From Paenibacillus sp. SY21-1 (GTDB taxonomy: Bacteria; Bacillota; Bacilli; Paenibacillales; Paenibacillaceae), in NCBI RefSeq assembly GCF_005222705.1, contig NZ_STGF01000006.1, positions 1-64,000 of the forward strand: DNA of 64,000 bases, in the 5' to 3' direction. A program made the translations under genes and the position numbers. Under the pieces are notes generated by a model. The model ran no database searches. It was not told where the DNA came from and saw only the letters and a program-made list of their open reading frames with translations. The first letter of the stretch is position 1, and the number at the start of each line of letters is the position of its first letter. Positions 1 through 9,599 of the stretch are shown piece after piece.

Positions 1-111
1 GTGGACGGGACGGGTGCAGAACTGGGGACAGATCCTGCTGCAATTGACCGTCTGTTATCCCGATCGCGTACAGGTGCGATAAGCGGCTTTACGTGGAGGG
101 GGCGGGCCTGA
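1..111 (+). CDS. possible 3' end of a gene entering from the left
   Basis: The first frame is open from the window edge to a TGA at 109-111, giving 36 residues rich in Gly, Ala and Arg with no motif I recognise. It would be the C-terminal tail of a rightward gene. An open run of this length can occur by chance, so it is only a candidate. The 130 bases after it hold nothing recognisable before the end of the leftward lipoprotein gene. Confidence 0.25.
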   Translation: MDGTGAELGTDPAAIDRLLSRSRTGAISGFTWRGRA

Positions 112-241
112 TAGGCTGATTGCCGGAGAGCGAATAGGCCATTGGCCGCTTCGCCCAGCTCGGGAGCATCGGGCCCGCCAGAGGCTCCATGTCAAGCCCG
201 GCTCGACAGTTACTAGATTTTGTTTTCAAAGGTTACACTTT

Positions 242-919
242 TTAATTGACAATCTCGTAACCTTCAAAAATCTCTTCTTCATCCAAAGGCTCGCTTTCGG
301 ACACCGATAATTGCTCGGGATAACTCATGAAAAATTGCAGCATTTCCTCGATATGCTCTATCGTTCTAAATTCATCCGACAAATCCTCTCTAAACCAGTT
401 GCCTACATCATCATAGTGGTAGTACAGCCCTAAATCCTTGGATAAATAATAATCAAAAAATGAATGTCTTTCATCCACAGTATCGGACACATGCTCATGC
501 TCTTCAGTCGTTATACTCAGCGTATGCCCTCTGATATGTGCTTGAGACGGATTTCTATTCATCGTACCGTCTTCAGTCCCGTAGTAGCCGTCCACTATTC
601 GGACTGAAGGGTCATCATAGGAGAGATAGTTGTAAATACTCGAAGAATTTGTGTTGTAGTTTAGACGATCCACTGCTCTGATGAAATTCAAGGCCTCTTG
701 GAGCATGACTAGCGTATCGCTGTTCCCGGTTTGTTCATCGCTGGCATTGTTACTGTTGGGGGTGGCCGTTGAATGATTGGAAGAAGATTTTTCATTATGC
801 GTTGTTTGAGGGGTGTTGCTCCAATCCGCATTTACTTGACTATTCGTTTCATTACTTGTACAGGCGGACATTAAAGCTAAGCCTAATATAAACACAAAAA
901 ACATTGGTATACGCTTCAT
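242..919 (-). CDS. hypothetical lipoprotein
   Basis: A 225-residue secreted lipoprotein of unknown function. It starts MKRIPMFFVF, followed by a hydrophobic stretch ending in the lipobox LMSAC, so it should be lipidated and held on the outer face of the membrane. A Ser/Thr/Asn-rich linker of about 45 residues follows, then a mixed-polarity globular region rich in Tyr, Asp and Glu. I chose the ATG at 919 over an in-frame GTG at 928 because the GTG overlaps the ribosome-binding site GGGAG, which lies about 8 bases before the ATG. No family recognised. Confidence 0.75.
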   Translation of the reverse strand: MKRIPMFFVFILGLALMSACTSNETNSQVNADWSNTPQTTHNEKSSSNHSTATPNSNNASDEQTGNSDTLVMLQEALNFIRAVDRLNYNTNSSSIYNYLSYDDPSVRIVDGYYGTEDGTMNRNPSQAHIRGHTLSITTEEHEHVSDTVDERHSFFDYYLSKDLGLYYHYDDVGNWFREDLSDEFRTIEHIEEMLQFFMSYPEQLSVSESEPLDEEEIFEGYEIVN

Positions 920-1304
920 GGAACTCACTCCCTATTTTTCTCAAGCCCACGTACTTAACTTACCTATACCGGACGCTCCAATTGCCCCTTGAACAACTTC
1001 CTCAGGCATAACGATGGGCTCAGCTTCATTATGATCAGAGAATTTAATGTATATGGATAGATTAACCGTATCGCTGCAAATCCACTTCACACATTTTTTT
1101 TACTATATATATGAATAAATAGATAATATAAAATCTTGAGTTTGGAAAGTAATATCCTTGACGATAAGATTTAGTTCGTTTTCGTCCTTTTGAGTTTTAA
1201 AAGGGATTTTTATTCAGCTAATTTCACCCCTATTTTTCTTGGGTCCGATTCGAACGAACTAATCCGCGACCAAGACCCAGGCTATTGGATTTACATGATG
1301 TCTA
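920..1304. other. intergenic region between divergent genes
   Basis: This AT-rich gap between the leftward lipoprotein and the rightward surface-protein gene has no coding signal on either strand. About 1239-1288 contains TGGGTC and GACCCA arms about 22 bases apart, a possible weak hairpin in or near the leader. Promoter elements of the surface protein begin at 1303. Confidence 0.5.
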
Positions 1305-1333
1305 TTGTAATTATACAATACATAATCTATAAT
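1303..1333 (+). promoter_or_regulatory. sigma-A promoter with overlapping palindrome, surface protein gene
   Basis: A -35 box TTGTAA (1305-1310), a 17-base spacer and a perfect -10 TATAAT (1328-1333) lie 45 bases before the ATG at 1378. The palindrome TATTGTA-ATTA-TACAATA (1303-1320) covers the -35 box, so a repressor or activator could sit there. The ribosome-binding site AAGGAG precedes the start. Confidence 0.6.
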
Positions 1334-1377
1334 TCAATAGATATTATATTTTAAAGTATTGGAAGGAGAAGTATGCG

Positions 1378-4300
1378 ATGTTTAAGAAAGCTCTATCGAA
1401 GTTGATCATTGTCAGCCTGCTGCTAACGATGATCGTGCCGAATTTTGCATCGGCTGCCGGAGGTAACTCGTTAGCCGATGACTTTGCCGCCAAAAGCAGC
1501 GCGCAAATCGTGAAGAAAAACAAGTATGACCAGGACTTATTGGATGTCAGCTATTATTCGAATAATAGCTCATTCTACGCAGTCGGGAATAACGGAACGA
1601 TGTTAGTATCTAGCGATGGCGATAACTGGACTCAGGTAACAGACGCCGAAATCGATTTGAGCGCGAATGTTAATTTTGTGGATTTGTATACTACTAACAA
1701 TCAGATTGCGGTTGTAGGTACGGATCCGGTGACCGGGAGAAACTATATCTTTCTGAAAACCAATAATGATCCTTTTACTAAGTTAGATTTAACTAGCGTT
1801 GCGGCTGGCAGTCAACAGGTTCAGGCGGTTGCCATCTCAGGCAGCAACATCGCTGTCGTGACGAATACAACAAAATATTATCATTCCACAGATAATGGGG
1901 CTAACTGGAACTATGACTTTGTGGATGCTAACGCTAACAGCAAAGGTGCGACTGCCATTGCGGTTGACCCGACGAGCGGCAAATTCAAGGTGTATAACAA
2001 TTATGAAACGGTTTCTGCTACTCAGTATTCTTTTGACAGCCAGGTAGGTCGTGGGAATTGGGTGCAAGGGACGCTCTCCAATCCTAGTTATCGATTCACG
2101 AACGTTAAAAATATGTATAGAACGAGCACCGAATGGACCGTTATGTTGAATAATGGTACAACATCTGCGCTATACCGCGATCGTACGGATGGTGCCTCTA
2201 ACAATAAGTATGATGCGGATTATATGCTTGAAGCTGCCTACACCGAAGGAAATGTAGAAAACGATGCGAAGAATATTCTTGTTGGCTGGAGAAGTACATC
2301 GACAGGGGATCAAATGATTATTCGATCCAATCAGGACCCGAATTTCATTCGACAAAACTCGAACCATAAGTTATACCAATTGGATGCCCCTTCCTATGCT
2401 CAAACCAATTCTGTGGTAGGCAATGGCAAGCTTTTTGGTATTGCTGCAGGATCGATAAGCGGTCAAAGGGTATACATTGCAGTTGGCAGCAACGGCTCAA
2501 TTCTGAAAAGCACGAATGGTTATCAATTCGAGCCAATGGCACAAGAATTCGATTCTACTGCTCAAATCAGACATCTGCTTGCTAATGATGATCCGAATGT
2601 CTCCACTTCTGGTCAGCAGGTTGCCATCACAGACGACAATCGGGTGTTCTACTCCAATGATCGCGGTCTAACCTGGAAGTATGCGCCTCAAGTGTCTCTA
2701 TCAGGCGAAATTGCAAGCATGAAGTATGATAGTCTTGGGGCAACTCAGCGCTTATTCATTGCAACGAATAATCGGGCAACCGGCACAGCGACTAGCTACC
2801 AACTGACACTGCCGGTAGTGAACTTTACGGCTTCCCTCTCTGATTTTACAGTTCGAGGGGTTACAACGAATAGTAACGGGATTGTCTATTATGGAACGAC
2901 GCCTTCCAATGGACGAACCAAGATTGTTAGCCAAAACAATAATGGTGGTTTCGTATCGAGTAGCAGCGCGACTGCGGGCGATATTCAGTTGATGATCGGT
3001 TATGGAACGCAAGCAACGAACAGGTTTGCTTTTAACGGTACTACGACTCATCTTGTAACCCTTCCATTCGGTTCGTACGCATATAACATTCCTAATGCAA
3101 ACGGCAGCGGCAGCGTTAATGGGGCAATCAATAAGACCTATGTCGCTTGGGCGCAGGGCAATGATCGTCAACTGCTAATGGACGCTTCGGGTTATGTACG
3201 AGTATTCAATAATCCGACAGAAAGCAGCACGATGTACAACGATACGCTGATCTATCTCGGTCAAGGCATACCATCAACTAGCTTTGAACTAAGCAAGCTG
3301 GTATTCGTTAATGGACTGTATGCTGCTCTAGGTACGAACGGAAGTGTGTACACCTCATTTGATGGTATAATCTGGACACGCCAATCCGTCTTGTCTTCAG
3401 TCGATCTGGTCGATATTTCCAAATCCAATAACACATTATTGCTCCTGAACAAGAACAACACCGTTGAAAGGGTTGCATTAACTTCTAATGCATGGACGGA
3501 CAATACCTATGTCAAATATCCGAATCTGGATATAACAAGACCACCATCTTTCGGGCCTTATGATGGTACTCAAGCAGGTGTGAACGTCATTACGGTAAAT
3601 GCCGCCGACGATCCCAATGCAGCAGGCGCTACCGCCTCGTACAAATGGTTCAAGGAAGATGTGAACGGTGTGATACAGGAGATTGCCGGACAATCAGCGA
3701 ATACGTTGGATTTGTCTGTTCTAAGCGCGGGTTTTACGGGAACTTCTAGAGTAAATGTTTATGTAGAGGTAACCTATAGCGATGCGACCAAGGTGGATCA
3801 GCCACAGTCCAAGAGAATGTACGGACCATTTGGTTATGATATCAAAATACCTCGTTATGAAATCGATGTTGCCTATTCTGCGACAAGCTTTTCCGTACTG
3901 GAAGGCTATAATTCAGCAGATGTGACTCCTATTGAGATAAGCATTGAGAATACAGGGGACACTGACATCCCGTATCTGAATATAAGCAGCAACCCAAATG
4001 TTGTGGCGAGTATTCCTTCATATTCATTAGCGGTTGGAGAAACGATAACCGGGCAAGTATTGATTGCCGCGAATAAACCGCTAGGCTCGTATACATCCGA
4101 TGTCGAGATATGGTCTCCATATGGATCGATTAACGAAAGGCAGACGATTACCTATCAAGTAACAGATGTTCCGAAGTATGTATTGGATGCTGGTTTAGAT
4201 CAGTATCAAATTCAACTTGCACATAACTACGGCAGTGTGAATGACGCCAAGGTTGTATTGACCCTGGGAAATTGGGGGAATCGCGATATCGAAGCGTTAG

Positions 4301-6516
4301 CCGTAACCTTATCGGATTCTCAACATTTTGAGCTCTCTTCCGTTCCTGCAAAAATTGAGTGGGGAGATGCTGCGCAGATTGAGATTACGCCGAAAGTAAC
4401 GCTGCAGCCTGGCAGAACATATACCTATGAGCTGACGGTCAACTCTGAAGCAGGCGCGACGACGTTAAGCCCAGTTACGATTACGGTAGAGGAAACACCT
4501 CGTTATGATGTGACACTCGCAGAAGTGAAGAATAATGTCACGATTTCGGAAAACTATACAAACGCCTCTAGTGGTGAATTGATGGTTACGATCAGAAATA
4601 CAGGCAATCGCGACCTGAATGATCTATCGATTGCGCTTCTAGGGGGGGATGCAGGCTCGTTTACACTCAACGCCGTCTCGCCTAGTTTGCCTGTAGGACA
4701 GAGCGTATCCGTTATTGCGACACCGCTCGCCAATCTGCCTGTTAACGAGTACACCCCAACGCTCTCCGTTACGTCAGCGGCTACCGGCATTAATAGCAGA
4801 CAAGCGTTGAGGCTGGTCGTTACCGATGTTCCTGTTTACACCGTAGATCTCTCGTTAAGCACAAATACATTGAACTTGCCGCATGGTTATACAACAAATG
4901 ACGGCATCATTACCGTCACGCTACAGAATACCGGCAACCGCGATGTTGCTCCTGTGGTCAGCGTATCTGATTCTGCGATAATCGCAGTAGGCAGCGTTCC
5001 ATCATCGATTGCGGCGAATTCGGGCGGCAGCTTCGAGCTTGCTGTGAGGGAAAATGTTGCCGGAGGTACATACGCGGTCGCTGTAACGGTTACGACCGAA
5101 GCTGGAACCCAGACAGAGACGATTAACGTAACCATTGCGTCCGCTCCATTGTATCGATTAAATGTCGCGGCGGATCGTCAATATGCGAACCTGGGCTATA
5201 ATTATACGGATGCTGGCGCAGGGAAGTTTGTGTTGACTGCCCTGAATGACGGGAATCAGAATCTGCAAAATATTGCAATCGATCTGTCAGACGCAGTCAG
5301 CTTCACAGTGGGATCAATTCCAACTTCGCTGGCAGTCGGAGCGGATGCGATCGTTGAAGTCACGCCTGTCGCCGGCTTAGCCGCAGGATCATACCCAGTA
5401 ACGGTAACCTTTCGTGCAGATCAAATGACGGACCAAGCGTTAACGCTAACGGTTGTTGTTGCAACGGCGCCGACGCCAGGACCGACACCTGATCCAACAC
5501 CAGGGTCGACACCGGCGCCAACATCAGGACCTGGTTCTTCTCCTGTTGTGACTCAACCTATTGTAACTACGAATGGTCAAATTACTATACCTGCTGGTGC
5601 CTCCGGCACCACATCGTTTCATGATGAAGTTACGCTTCATATTCCGGCGAATGCATCTGCCCAAGAATTGAGCATTACGATTGAACAGCTTCTTGACGTT
5701 GTCGGCTTGAATCAGAATGGCGAAGAGTTTGCGAGCCCAGTCTACGAGATTCTGAATAATGGCGGCGGGAATCTTAACCTTCCCGTTACGGTAGAGATTC
5801 AATATGATCCGTCTTTTGTCCATGAAGGCCAATATGCAGCAATCTTCTACTATGACGAAATTGAGAAAGAATGGATTGAAATCGGCGGCGAAGTCAGAGG
5901 CGATCGAATGGTTGCCGAGACGGATCGCTTTGCGAAGTTCACCGTGCTTGTTAAGGATAAAGATACGGACTCCGTGAGCCTCTTTACCGACGTAGAAGAA
6001 CATTGGGGGGCTGATAACATCGCAAAAGCAGTGAAATTAGGATTTGTTAGTGGTTATCCCGATCATACCTTTAGACCGAATGATGCCATTACGAGAGAGC
6101 AATTTGCTGTTATGCTTACTGGGGCGCTGTCCATGACAAGCGAAAGCTCTTTCGTAGAGTTTACTGACGGCAATCTGATCGCGGCTTGGGCTAAGCCGGC
6201 CGTGGCTAGCGCGGTAGAGGCAGGACTTGTTAGAGGCTATGGAGATGGCAGCTTTGCTCCGAAATCCTCTATTAAGCGCTCGGAATTGGCCGTTATGATT
6301 GCCAGAGCGGCAGGCGTCGATCTGTCGGCTGCTGTTGCTACTAGCTTTACCGACGATTCGAGCATTCCTCAGTGGAGCAAACCAGCTATTGCATCACTTC
6401 AAACGTTAGGTTTAATTAGCGGTAAAGGCAATGGACAATTTGCTCCGCAAGCAACAGCTACACGTGCCGAGGCAGTAACAATTATCTTGAATTTGTTGAA
6501 CTATTTATCGAAATAA
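1378..6516 (+). CDS. S-layer-homology (SLH) cell-surface protein with propeller-like and repeated beta domains
   Basis: A 1712-residue exported protein. Residues 1-27 form a signal peptide ending ASA. About 50-700 carry BNR/sialidase-like repeats recognisable by SxDGxxW motifs (for example SSDGDNW, SNDRGLTW, SFDGIIW), which suggests a beta-propeller. An Ig-like segment spans about 720-820. Five repeats of roughly 105 residues start near 826, 933, 1042, 1155 and 1259; each begins Y-x-[VIL]-[DNT] and contains an NTGNRD-like motif, as in CARDB/NEW3-type domains. A Pro/Thr linker near 1365-1390 precedes a beta domain, then three SLH repeats (about 1534-1712) with TRAE-like signatures. SLH domains bind pyruvylated secondary wall polymer, so the protein should be anchored to the wall. 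Its ligand is not evident. Confidence 0.9.
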   Translation: MFKKALSKLIIVSLLLTMIVPNFASAAGGNSLADDFAAKSSAQIVKKNKYDQDLLDVSYYSNNSSFYAVGNNGTMLVSSDGDNWTQVTDAEIDLSANVNFVDLYTTNNQIAVVGTDPVTGRNYIFLKTNNDPFTKLDLTSVAAGSQQVQAVAISGSNIAVVTNTTKYYHSTDNGANWNYDFVDANANSKGATAIAVDPTSGKFKVYNNYETVSATQYSFDSQVGRGNWVQGTLSNPSYRFTNVKNMYRTSTEWTVMLNNGTTSALYRDRTDGASNNKYDADYMLEAAYTEGNVENDAKNILVGWRSTSTGDQMIIRSNQDPNFIRQNSNHKLYQLDAPSYAQTNSVVGNGKLFGIAAGSISGQRVYIAVGSNGSILKSTNGYQFEPMAQEFDSTAQIRHLLANDDPNVSTSGQQVAITDDNRVFYSNDRGLTWKYAPQVSLSGEIASMKYDSLGATQRLFIATNNRATGTATSYQLTLPVVNFTASLSDFTVRGVTTNSNGIVYYGTTPSNGRTKIVSQNNNGGFVSSSSATAGDIQLMIGYGTQATNRFAFNGTTTHLVTLPFGSYAYNIPNANGSGSVNGAINKTYVAWAQGNDRQLLMDASGYVRVFNNPTESSTMYNDTLIYLGQGIPSTSFELSKLVFVNGLYAALGTNGSVYTSFDGIIWTRQSVLSSVDLVDISKSNNTLLLLNKNNTVERVALTSNAWTDNTYVKYPNLDITRPPSFGPYDGTQAGVNVITVNAADDPNAAGATASYKWFKEDVNGVIQEIAGQSANTLDLSVLSAGFTGTSRVNVYVEVTYSDATKVDQPQSKRMYGPFGYDIKIPRYEIDVAYSATSFSVLEGYNSADVTPIEISIENTGDTDIPYLNISSNPNVVASIPSYSLAVGETITGQVLIAANKPLGSYTSDVEIWSPYGSINERQTITYQVTDVPKYVLDAGLDQYQIQLAHNYGSVNDAKVVLTLGNWGNRDIEALAVTLSDSQHFELSSVPAKIEWGDAAQIEITPKVTLQPGRTYTYELTVNSEAGATTLSPVTITVEETPRYDVTLAEVKNNVTISENYTNASSGELMVTIRNTGNRDLNDLSIALLGGDAGSFTLNAVSPSLPVGQSVSVIATPLANLPVNEYTPTLSVTSAATGINSRQALRLVVTDVPVYTVDLSLSTNTLNLPHGYTTNDGIITVTLQNTGNRDVAPVVSVSDSAIIAVGSVPSSIAANSGGSFELAVRENVAGGTYAVAVTVTTEAGTQTETINVTIASAPLYRLNVAADRQYANLGYNYTDAGAGKFVLTALNDGNQNLQNIAIDLSDAVSFTVGSIPTSLAVGADAIVEVTPVAGLAAGSYPVTVTFRADQMTDQALTLTVVVATAPTPGPTPDPTPGSTPAPTSGPGSSPVVTQPIVTTNGQITIPAGASGTTSFHDEVTLHIPANASAQELSITIEQLLDVVGLNQNGEEFASPVYEILNNGGGNLNLPVTVEIQYDPSFVHEGQYAAIFYYDEIEKEWIEIGGEVRGDRMVAETDRFAKFTVLVKDKDTDSVSLFTDVEEHWGADNIAKAVKLGFVSGYPDHTFRPNDAITREQFAVMLTGALSMTSESSFVEFTDGNLIAAWAKPAVASAVEAGLVRGYGDGSFAPKSSIKRSELAVMIARAAGVDLSAAVATSFTDDSSIPQWSKPAIASLQTLGLISGKGNGQFAPQATATRAEAVTIILNLLNYLSK

Positions 6517-6530
6517 AGCAAATCACGAAT

Positions 6531-6569
6531 AGGCTCCTTACACGTTGGGAAAGAAGGTGCAGGGAGCCT
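6531..6569. terminator. possible weak terminator hairpin between convergent genes
   Basis: Arms AGGCTCCTT and AGGGAGCCT pair over 9 positions (one G-T) across a 21-base loop. It lies between the surface-protein stop and the convergent ATPase stop. No clear T-run follows on either strand. Confidence 0.3.
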
Positions 6570-6592
6570 GTTCGAATTGAATGGCGAAGCTG

Positions 6593-7696
6593 TTATCCGC
6601 CTTCTTTGATTGGATAGGCAAATAACTTGTTCGGATCCATGGTAATCCACACTTGCAAGCCAGGCTCCAAGTAGTTATTGTGGAGCGCATAGAATAAAAT
6701 GTCCGGCTCGTTGAGCAGCGTGATTCGCCAATGCTTTCCCTCAAAGCTGCTATCCAGCACGATGGGGCGATTCAAATCATAGTTGGGCGGAAGTGATTCG
6801 GGCTCTTGCTCAAGAATCATAATATCTTCTGGACGTGATCTAAGTTCTACACGTTGGCCGGCAGGTATTTGGACGTCGGGAAACGGATTCAATGCTCGCG
6901 CAGATTGAGGGCCAATGTTGAACATCCTGTCATTATTCAAGGCTATGCTGGAAGTAGTTCTGTTGATGGCCCCGAGCAGTCCGGCTACCCAAGGAGTTGC
7001 CGGCGCTAAATAGCAGGACTGTGGAGTGTCGATCTGTTCTAATCTTCCTTCCTTAATAATGAGAAGTCGATCCGCCATGGCGAGCGCCTCTTCGGGATCA
7101 TGCGTTACATAGAGTACGGTCGTACCTAATTTCTTGAACAGAGCCTTGAGCTCGCTGCGCATCTGCAAACGAAGATAGCCGTCCAGATTGGACATCGGCT
7201 CGTCGAGCAACATGATTTGCGGTGTGGTTGCCAACGCTCTTGCTATGGCGACGCGCTGTTGCTGTCCGCCAGACAATTCGGACGGCAATCGGTTTTCAAG
7301 ACCTTGCAATTCTAGCAGTTGCAGTAAGCTGCGAATAGACTGATCACGATCGGCTCGAGGCAGTCTTTGGCGCTTTAAGCCGAAGGCAACATGATCGTAT
7401 ACGCTCATATGAGGCCATAACGCATAATTTTGAAAAACCATGTTGACGCCGCGTTTTTCAGGTTCGAGCATCGAATGTTTTGACGAAACCAGTCTGTCAT
7501 ATATTCGAATCTCGCCTGCGTCGGGCTTTGCAAGACCGGCGATTAGCTGTAGCAGCGTTGACTTTCCGCCGCCGGAAGGGCCCAATATGCTAATAATCTC
7601 TCCTTCGTAAATATCGCAACTCAGTTCGTTTATTGCGAGGTGGGAGTCATATTTTTTGCTTATAGATGAGATCTGCAGAATAACCTTATTATTCAT
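6593..7696 (-). CDS. ABC transporter ATPase, Fbp/Pot (CUT1-like) type, intact and separated from its partners
   Basis: A 367-residue cytoplasmic ATPase that powers an importer. Walker A GPSGGGKST is at residues 39-47, Q-loop at FQNYALWP, signature LSGGQQQR at 141-148, Walker B IMLLDEP at 161-167, then the switch His in YVTHDP. The C-terminal third is a TOBE-type domain, as in FbpC, PotA and ThiZ-like proteins. GAGGAAA lies about 8 bases before the ATG. No receptor or permease is adjacent, but a decayed homologue of this same gene lies beside the orphan permease and receptor at 15.2-18.0 kb. The best guess is that this protein now serves that transporter. Substrate (ferric iron, polyamine, phosphonate or other) cannot be told from sequence. 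Confidence 0.88.
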   Translation of the reverse strand: MNNKVILQISSISKKYDSHLAINELSCDIYEGEIISILGPSGGGKSTLLQLIAGLAKPDAGEIRIYDRLVSSKHSMLEPEKRGVNMVFQNYALWPHMSVYDHVAFGLKRQRLPRADRDQSIRSLLQLLELQGLENRLPSELSGGQQQRVAIARALATTPQIMLLDEPMSNLDGYLRLQMRSELKALFKKLGTTVLYVTHDPEEALAMADRLLIIKEGRLEQIDTPQSCYLAPATPWVAGLLGAINRTTSSIALNNDRMFNIGPQSARALNPFPDVQIPAGQRVELRSRPEDIMILEQEPESLPPNYDLNRPIVLDSSFEGKHWRITLLNEPDILFYALHNNYLEPGLQVWITMDPNKLFAYPIKEGG

Positions 7697-8086
7697 CTGT
7701 CTTGTTTCCTCGCTTTAATGTCCGGCAGTTTGTTTGCCGTAAAGATATGAAAGCTGCCGCATGGGCGCCAGTCGGATACTGCCACTGCTTCTCTGGAACG
7801 TGTCACTTGAATGCGGGCTTGCTTCTAAGAACATTCGACCAATGATTCTTTCACAATCATTTCAATATGCGGTCAAAATGTTAGCTGCCTCCAAATGAGC
7901 CTTGTCTTCTTTTGCTAGAATTATAACTGCAAACTAAGCCGTTTTCAATTGAAATGAAGTATTCCCATAGAACCTTAGTGCTGATTCGCTTCGTAATAAG
8001 GTTGCGCTACGTGGACGGTAGCCGCTGCTGCGATTATTAACAGGATCGTCTTGTAATCGAACAAAAAATGATTGGAGGAATGTGCC
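7697..8086. other. intergenic region with possible permease 3' tail
   Basis: This 390-base gap lies between divergent genes. On the minus strand, just before the ATPase start, a frame reading TANKLPDIKARKQDR ends in a TGA that overlaps the ATPase ATG. That resembles the C-terminus of the permease at 15.2 kb (VANGLTKLKFKTRRK), which abuts the decayed ATPase in the same way. It may be the last trace of a lost permease gene; the similarity is short and uncertain. An inverted repeat AATGATT/AATCATT is at 7841-7861. No other coding signal seen. Confidence 0.35.
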
Positions 8087-9262
8087 ATGCTGAGAAGAAT
8101 GGACTTGATTACATTAAGAGCTATTACACTATTGGTATTATTACTTGCGTTGACCTCTTGCAGTAACGTAAGCGGTCCTTCTGTCTCGCCATCCGCAACA
8201 CCGACAGCTGATGTGCAGAGCTCCGCCGCTCCGTCGACCATTCATACATCGGCAGACAACTCGGAAGGGAAGTCTCTTGAACAGATCATACCCAAGCAAT
8301 GGCAAGTGATTCCGAATGGCGAATCGTTCATTGCTAAAGGAGATCTAAACGGTGATGGCATCGAAGATATTGCCGTTGTACTGGAAGCTTCCGGCAGTGA
8401 GCCGGAACAAACGCCGAAGCGTGCTCTATTGCTCGCACTTGGAGCGGGCGCCGAGCGTTATCTAAATGTAGTAATAAACGAAGCGATTGTCTATCGTGCA
8501 GATGAAGGCGGTGTTTTTGGCGATCCGCTAGCCAGTCTTCGGATAGAGGATGCTATTGTCCACTTAGAGCATTATGGAGGCAGCAACTGGAGATGGTCGA
8601 ACAGCTATCGGATCGACTGGCGTGAGGACGGATGGTATGCCGTCGGTTATACTAGCACCAGCGAATTTTTAAATTCACCCTACTATGAAGAGATCAAGTA
8701 CGAAATAGGCAGCGGAGAAGTTGTCTTGTACAAAATTGACGAGGAAGGCAGTGAGGGAGAGAGAACGAGGCAGGTTGAACCTGGTCAATATGTCAAGGTT
8801 GCGGATTTGACACCGGAAAGCTTTGATTTTCTAAATACCGATTCGCTGACTTACGAAAGCGCCTCTCTAGGTTTCGCGATTACGTTTCCGGAATCCTGGG
8901 CGGGCTATTATCGTGTAGGGGAAGACGAACGGTTGCTGAATGTCTATTTTGTGGGAGAAAGTGAGATTAGTCGCTCCTCGTTGTTCGATGAGGAGCCCGG
9001 TCTGTATATGTTCAGTATTGGTTCCAACGAGGTTATGGAGGAATATGGCGAGTTGATCGACAATGCCGAAGAAGTCGGTCAATCGAATGGGACAGTGTAC
9101 TATTACTTTACAGCTACGGATTGCAGTGTGTGTCTTTTGACTTTTTCGGAAGATCTTAATGCGGACAACGAAGCGGAGCGCATGTTTCGGGATTCGGATT
9201 TTCGCCGTTACCAACTCATGAATGAGGATATCAGGCAGATCTTGTACTCATTCAAAGGTTGA
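8087..9262 (+). CDS. lipoprotein with FG-GAP/EF-hand-like motif, copy 1 of a paralogous pair
   Basis: A 391-residue lipoprotein beginning MLRRMD, with lipobox LTSC and a Ser/Pro/Thr linker. Around residues 85-100 the stretch GDLNGDGIEDIAVV matches the calcium-loop pattern DxNxDGxxD seen in FG-GAP and dockerin-like repeats. A WRWSNSYRIDW block and a C-terminal region starting SLGFAITFPESW follow. Two cysteines close together (DCSVC) lie near the C-terminus. GGAGG lies 8 bases before the ATG at 8087; an upstream TTG overlaps that site and was rejected. The same architecture recurs at 13594-14757, so one copy arose by duplication. Function unknown; a surface-exposed sensor or accessory protein is only a guess. 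Confidence 0.8.
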   Translation: MLRRMDLITLRAITLLVLLLALTSCSNVSGPSVSPSATPTADVQSSAAPSTIHTSADNSEGKSLEQIIPKQWQVIPNGESFIAKGDLNGDGIEDIAVVLEASGSEPEQTPKRALLLALGAGAERYLNVVINEAIVYRADEGGVFGDPLASLRIEDAIVHLEHYGGSNWRWSNSYRIDWREDGWYAVGYTSTSEFLNSPYYEEIKYEIGSGEVVLYKIDEEGSEGERTRQVEPGQYVKVADLTPESFDFLNTDSLTYESASLGFAITFPESWAGYYRVGEDERLLNVYFVGESEISRSSLFDEEPGLYMFSIGSNEVMEEYGELIDNAEEVGQSNGTVYYYFTATDCSVCLLTFSEDLNADNEAERMFRDSDFRRYQLMNEDIRQILYSFKG

Positions 9263-9264
9263 AG

Positions 9265-9426
9265 GCTGCTCTGGAACACGAAGGCGTGCGATGCATCGAC
9301 GTAACTGGCAGGTCTGCGCTTTTAAGCGAGCAAGGCTTTACATGCGTCGGCAGGTAGGAGTTGGATTCAAACGAAACGGCTACACGCGCCGAAGCGCTTG
9401 CCAGCCTCTTCAGAATGGTTGAATGA
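9265..9426 (+). pseudogene. remnant of an SLH-domain C-terminus
   Basis: One frame reads AALEHEGV and, after one internal TAG, ends TATRAEALASLFRMVE before a TGA. This is the hallmark end of an SLH repeat and matches the TATRAEA motif at the end of the surface protein at 1378-6516. No start site or complete domain remains. It looks like the stump of a second S-layer-type gene, interrupted or deleted when the preceding lipoprotein gene came to lie here. The rest of the 9263-9599 gap has no coding signal; a short ATGCGT-AA-ACGCAT inverted repeat lies near 9478. Confidence 0.5.
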
Positions 9427-9599
9427 TTGCAAGAGCGGGAACAGGATGCAGCTTCGTATAGGTGGCTTTAGGGGGAATGCGTAAACGCATGTCCTCTTGA
9501 TGTGCTTTGTATTCATAAAATATATTGAATTATTGATAAAATGATGATAATGTATGTGTTAGTTCGCAAAAAAGAATGCAGGGATGAGGAGAGTATGCG

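Noticed and set aside
2752..3171. 139-codon minus-strand frame inside the surface protein gene
   Set aside because: Shadow of the plus-strand gene with no start site or recognisable domain.
5524..6003. 159-codon minus-strand frame inside the surface protein gene
   Set aside because: Lies wholly within a confident SLH protein coding region and shows no motif.
9222..9422. Open frame of 66 codons on the plus strand after lipoprotein copy 1
   Set aside because: It overlaps the end of the lipoprotein gene, has an Arg/Cys-rich composition and no ribosome-binding site. The neighbouring frame carries the SLH signature.
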